Below, piece by piece: positions 35,045 through 36,307 of a stretch of 36,307 nucleotides of DNA. The stretch is from positions 1-36,307 of the forward strand of contig JAJTFY010000007.1 of the NCBI GenBank assembly GCA_021299175.1. Direction: 5' to 3'. The stretch's first letter is position 1; the number at the start of each line of letters is the position of its first letter. The stretch is from Chitinophagaceae bacterium. GTDB taxonomy: Bacteria > Bacteroidota > Bacteroidia > Chitinophagales > Chitinophagaceae. The notes beneath the pieces were generated by a model. It saw only the letters and a list, made by a program, of their open reading frames with translations, was not told the DNA's origin and did no database searches. The translations under genes and the position numbers were made by a program.

Positions 35045-36307
35045 ATGATGAAAAACAAAAAGAAAGAAAACCGGAAAAGATTATTTGATTTGCCATTGCT
35101 GGCCAGGATTTTTGCTTTTGCAAAACCATATGCTGGTAAATTTTATTTGTCCATTTTGCTTGCCTTGTTGTTGGCGCTCGTATCGCCCCTGCGGCCTTTG
35201 ATGATCAACCTCACCCTTAAAAAAGTCAATGCAGCTGATGTTTCAGGAGCTCAAATGGTCTTGGATTTTCTCTTGTGGATCAGCCTTCTTCAGGTTGTGC
35301 TTTTGCTCGCAGAAACAGCAATGCGTTTTTTCTTTTCGATATGCGGGTAAAGGTTTATGAAAAGATTCTTTCCTACAATTTGAAGCAATACGACAAAACG
35401 CCCATTGGTACATTGACTACCCGAACAATCAATGATATCGAATCCATCAATGATATTTTCTCAGAGGGGCTTGTGCCCATTGTGGCAGATTTTCTTTCTA
35501 TTCTTGCCATACTTTCCGCCATGTTCTATACCAACTGGCAACTGACCCTTGTTTGTATCATCCCATTTCCACTCCTGATCATGGCCACTTATTTTTTCAA
35601 GGAGAGTGTGAACAAATCATTTGTCAATGTCAGGAATGCGATTGCAGCATTGAATGCCTTTGTGCAGGAGCATCTGTCCGGGATGCAAATCATTCAGGCA
35701 TTTACCGCAGAAAAAAGAGAACAGGAGCGGTTTGATTCCATCAACAGAAAGCACCGTGATGCCAACATCCAGGCCATTTTTGCCTATTCTGTTTTTTTTC
35801 CTGTGGTGGAGATTGTATTGGCTTTTTCCATGGGGATTCTGGTCTGGTTTGCAGCCAAGGATGCATACCACTTGAACCAGGATCAGGCAGTTCAGGTGGC
35901 GGGAAATATTGTTTCTTTCATCCTTTTGTTGAATCTCTTGTTCAGACCCCTCAGGGTTATTGCTGATAAGTTTAATGTGCTTCAGATGGGAATGGTGGCA
36001 GGGGAAAGGGTATTGGCTGTGCTTGACAACGCAGATGTATTGGTCGATACTCTAGGTGCAAAAGACATGAAGATCAGGGGGAAGATTGAATTCAGGCATG
36101 TTGGTTTTCAATACACCGATGGTCACCCTGTGCTTTCTGACCTGAGCTTCAAACTCAATGAGGGAGAAACCTTGGCCATTGTAGGGCATACCGGAAGCGG
36201 AAAGTCAACCATCATCAGCCTGATCAACAGGCTGTATCAACACCACTCAGGAGAAATCCTGATTGATGACCTGCCTATAGAAGCTTTTACCATCAATAGG
36301 TTGCGTG
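35045..36307 (+). pseudogene. ABC exporter (fused membrane and ATPase domains), frameshifted near 35335 and cut by the window edge
   Basis: From ATG 35045 the first frame reads LLARIFAFAKPYAGKFYLSI, a first helix, SPLRPLMINLTL, and a second helix to AETAMRFFFS. It then stops at 35350. The sequence continues in another frame from ATG 35341 (MRVKVYEKILSYNLKQYDKT, PIGTLTTRTINDIESINDIF, FFKESVNKSFVNVRNA, NVLQMGMVAGERVL) to Walker A GHTGSGKST at about 36187-36213, open to the edge. In relatives about 11 residues, of the form YxTxWLGQxVV, lie between the two parts. They are missing, so a small out-of-frame deletion fits better than a single-base slip. The family is MsbA-like homodimeric exporters of lipids or drugs. 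It follows the 32842 gene by 16 bp. Confidence 0.8.

Noticed and set aside
35325-35345. A slippery heptamer T-TTT-TTC in the upstream frame of the ABC exporter, which would allow a programmed -1 shift into the downstream frame
   Set aside because: The frame and heptamer do fit a -1 shift, but about 11 residues conserved between the two parts would still be missing, and ABC exporters are not known to use frameshifting. A small deletion explains both facts.
1-36307. Mobile elements, CRISPR arrays, tRNA or rRNA genes, prophage
   Set aside because: No transposase, integrase, repeat-spacer pattern or RNA-gene-like segment was seen. Gaps are too short to hide most of these, and base composition looks uniform by eye.

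Overview
The window looks like chromosomal DNA of a Bacteroidota bacterium, most likely of the Chitinophagaceae type. Three things point there: Bacteroidota-style promoters (a TTG element about 18-21 bp upstream of TAnnTTTG-like boxes) before several genes, a TonB-dependent receptor with an N-terminal carboxypeptidase-regulatory-like domain, and a transketolase supplied as a separate C-terminal subunit. The family assignment is inference. Gene density is very high, no gap exceeds about 150 bp, and I see no tRNA, rRNA, CRISPR array, insertion sequence or prophage. Most of the window is core metabolism and envelope biology.

Layout. 1-1363 (minus): an orphan small protein, a secreted cyclophilin and the start of gcvH. 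1419-2690 (plus): serS. 2696-7547 (minus): a tight cluster of a POT peptide transporter, an OPT oligopeptide transporter and an AlkB-type membrane di-iron monooxygenase. 7627-8910 (plus): purD. 9016-15595 (plus): the elongasome operon mreB-mreC-mreD-mrdA-rodA plus a metallo-beta-lactamase-fold hydrolase. 20385-15746 (minus): rfbA-galE, then a transketolase C-half, an ECF sigma factor, a probable anti-sigma protein and a Spy/CpxP-like periplasmic protein. 20531-24775 (plus): a TonB-dependent receptor and a beta-helix lipoprotein. 26064-24850 (minus): an exported transglutaminase-like protein. 26160-30947 (plus): ppk1-ppx, an LpxH-like phosphoesterase gene that has lost its 5' coding part, and a glycosyltransferase. 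32718-30949 (minus): a PhoB/PhoR-like two-component pair. 32842-36307 (plus): a large exported protein with a possible caspase-like His/Cys end, and an ABC exporter gene broken by a frameshift and cut by the window edge.

The most interesting signal is a run of six 11-bp direct repeats (20437-20502, mostly nTAAC at the start of each unit) just upstream of a -7-like box and the TonB receptor. An 11-bp direct-repeat period is how PhoB/OmpR-family regulators bind. A PhoB-like regulator, a PhoR-like kinase and the polyphosphate genes ppk1-ppx lie within 12 kb. Together they suggest a phosphate-responsive outer-membrane uptake system made of a TonB receptor and a beta-helix lipoprotein, not a SusD partner. 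This is a hypothesis. Other points of note are the unstudied protein at 32842-35028 and two gene lesions (about 29141 and about 35335) that both look like small deletions between short direct repeats.
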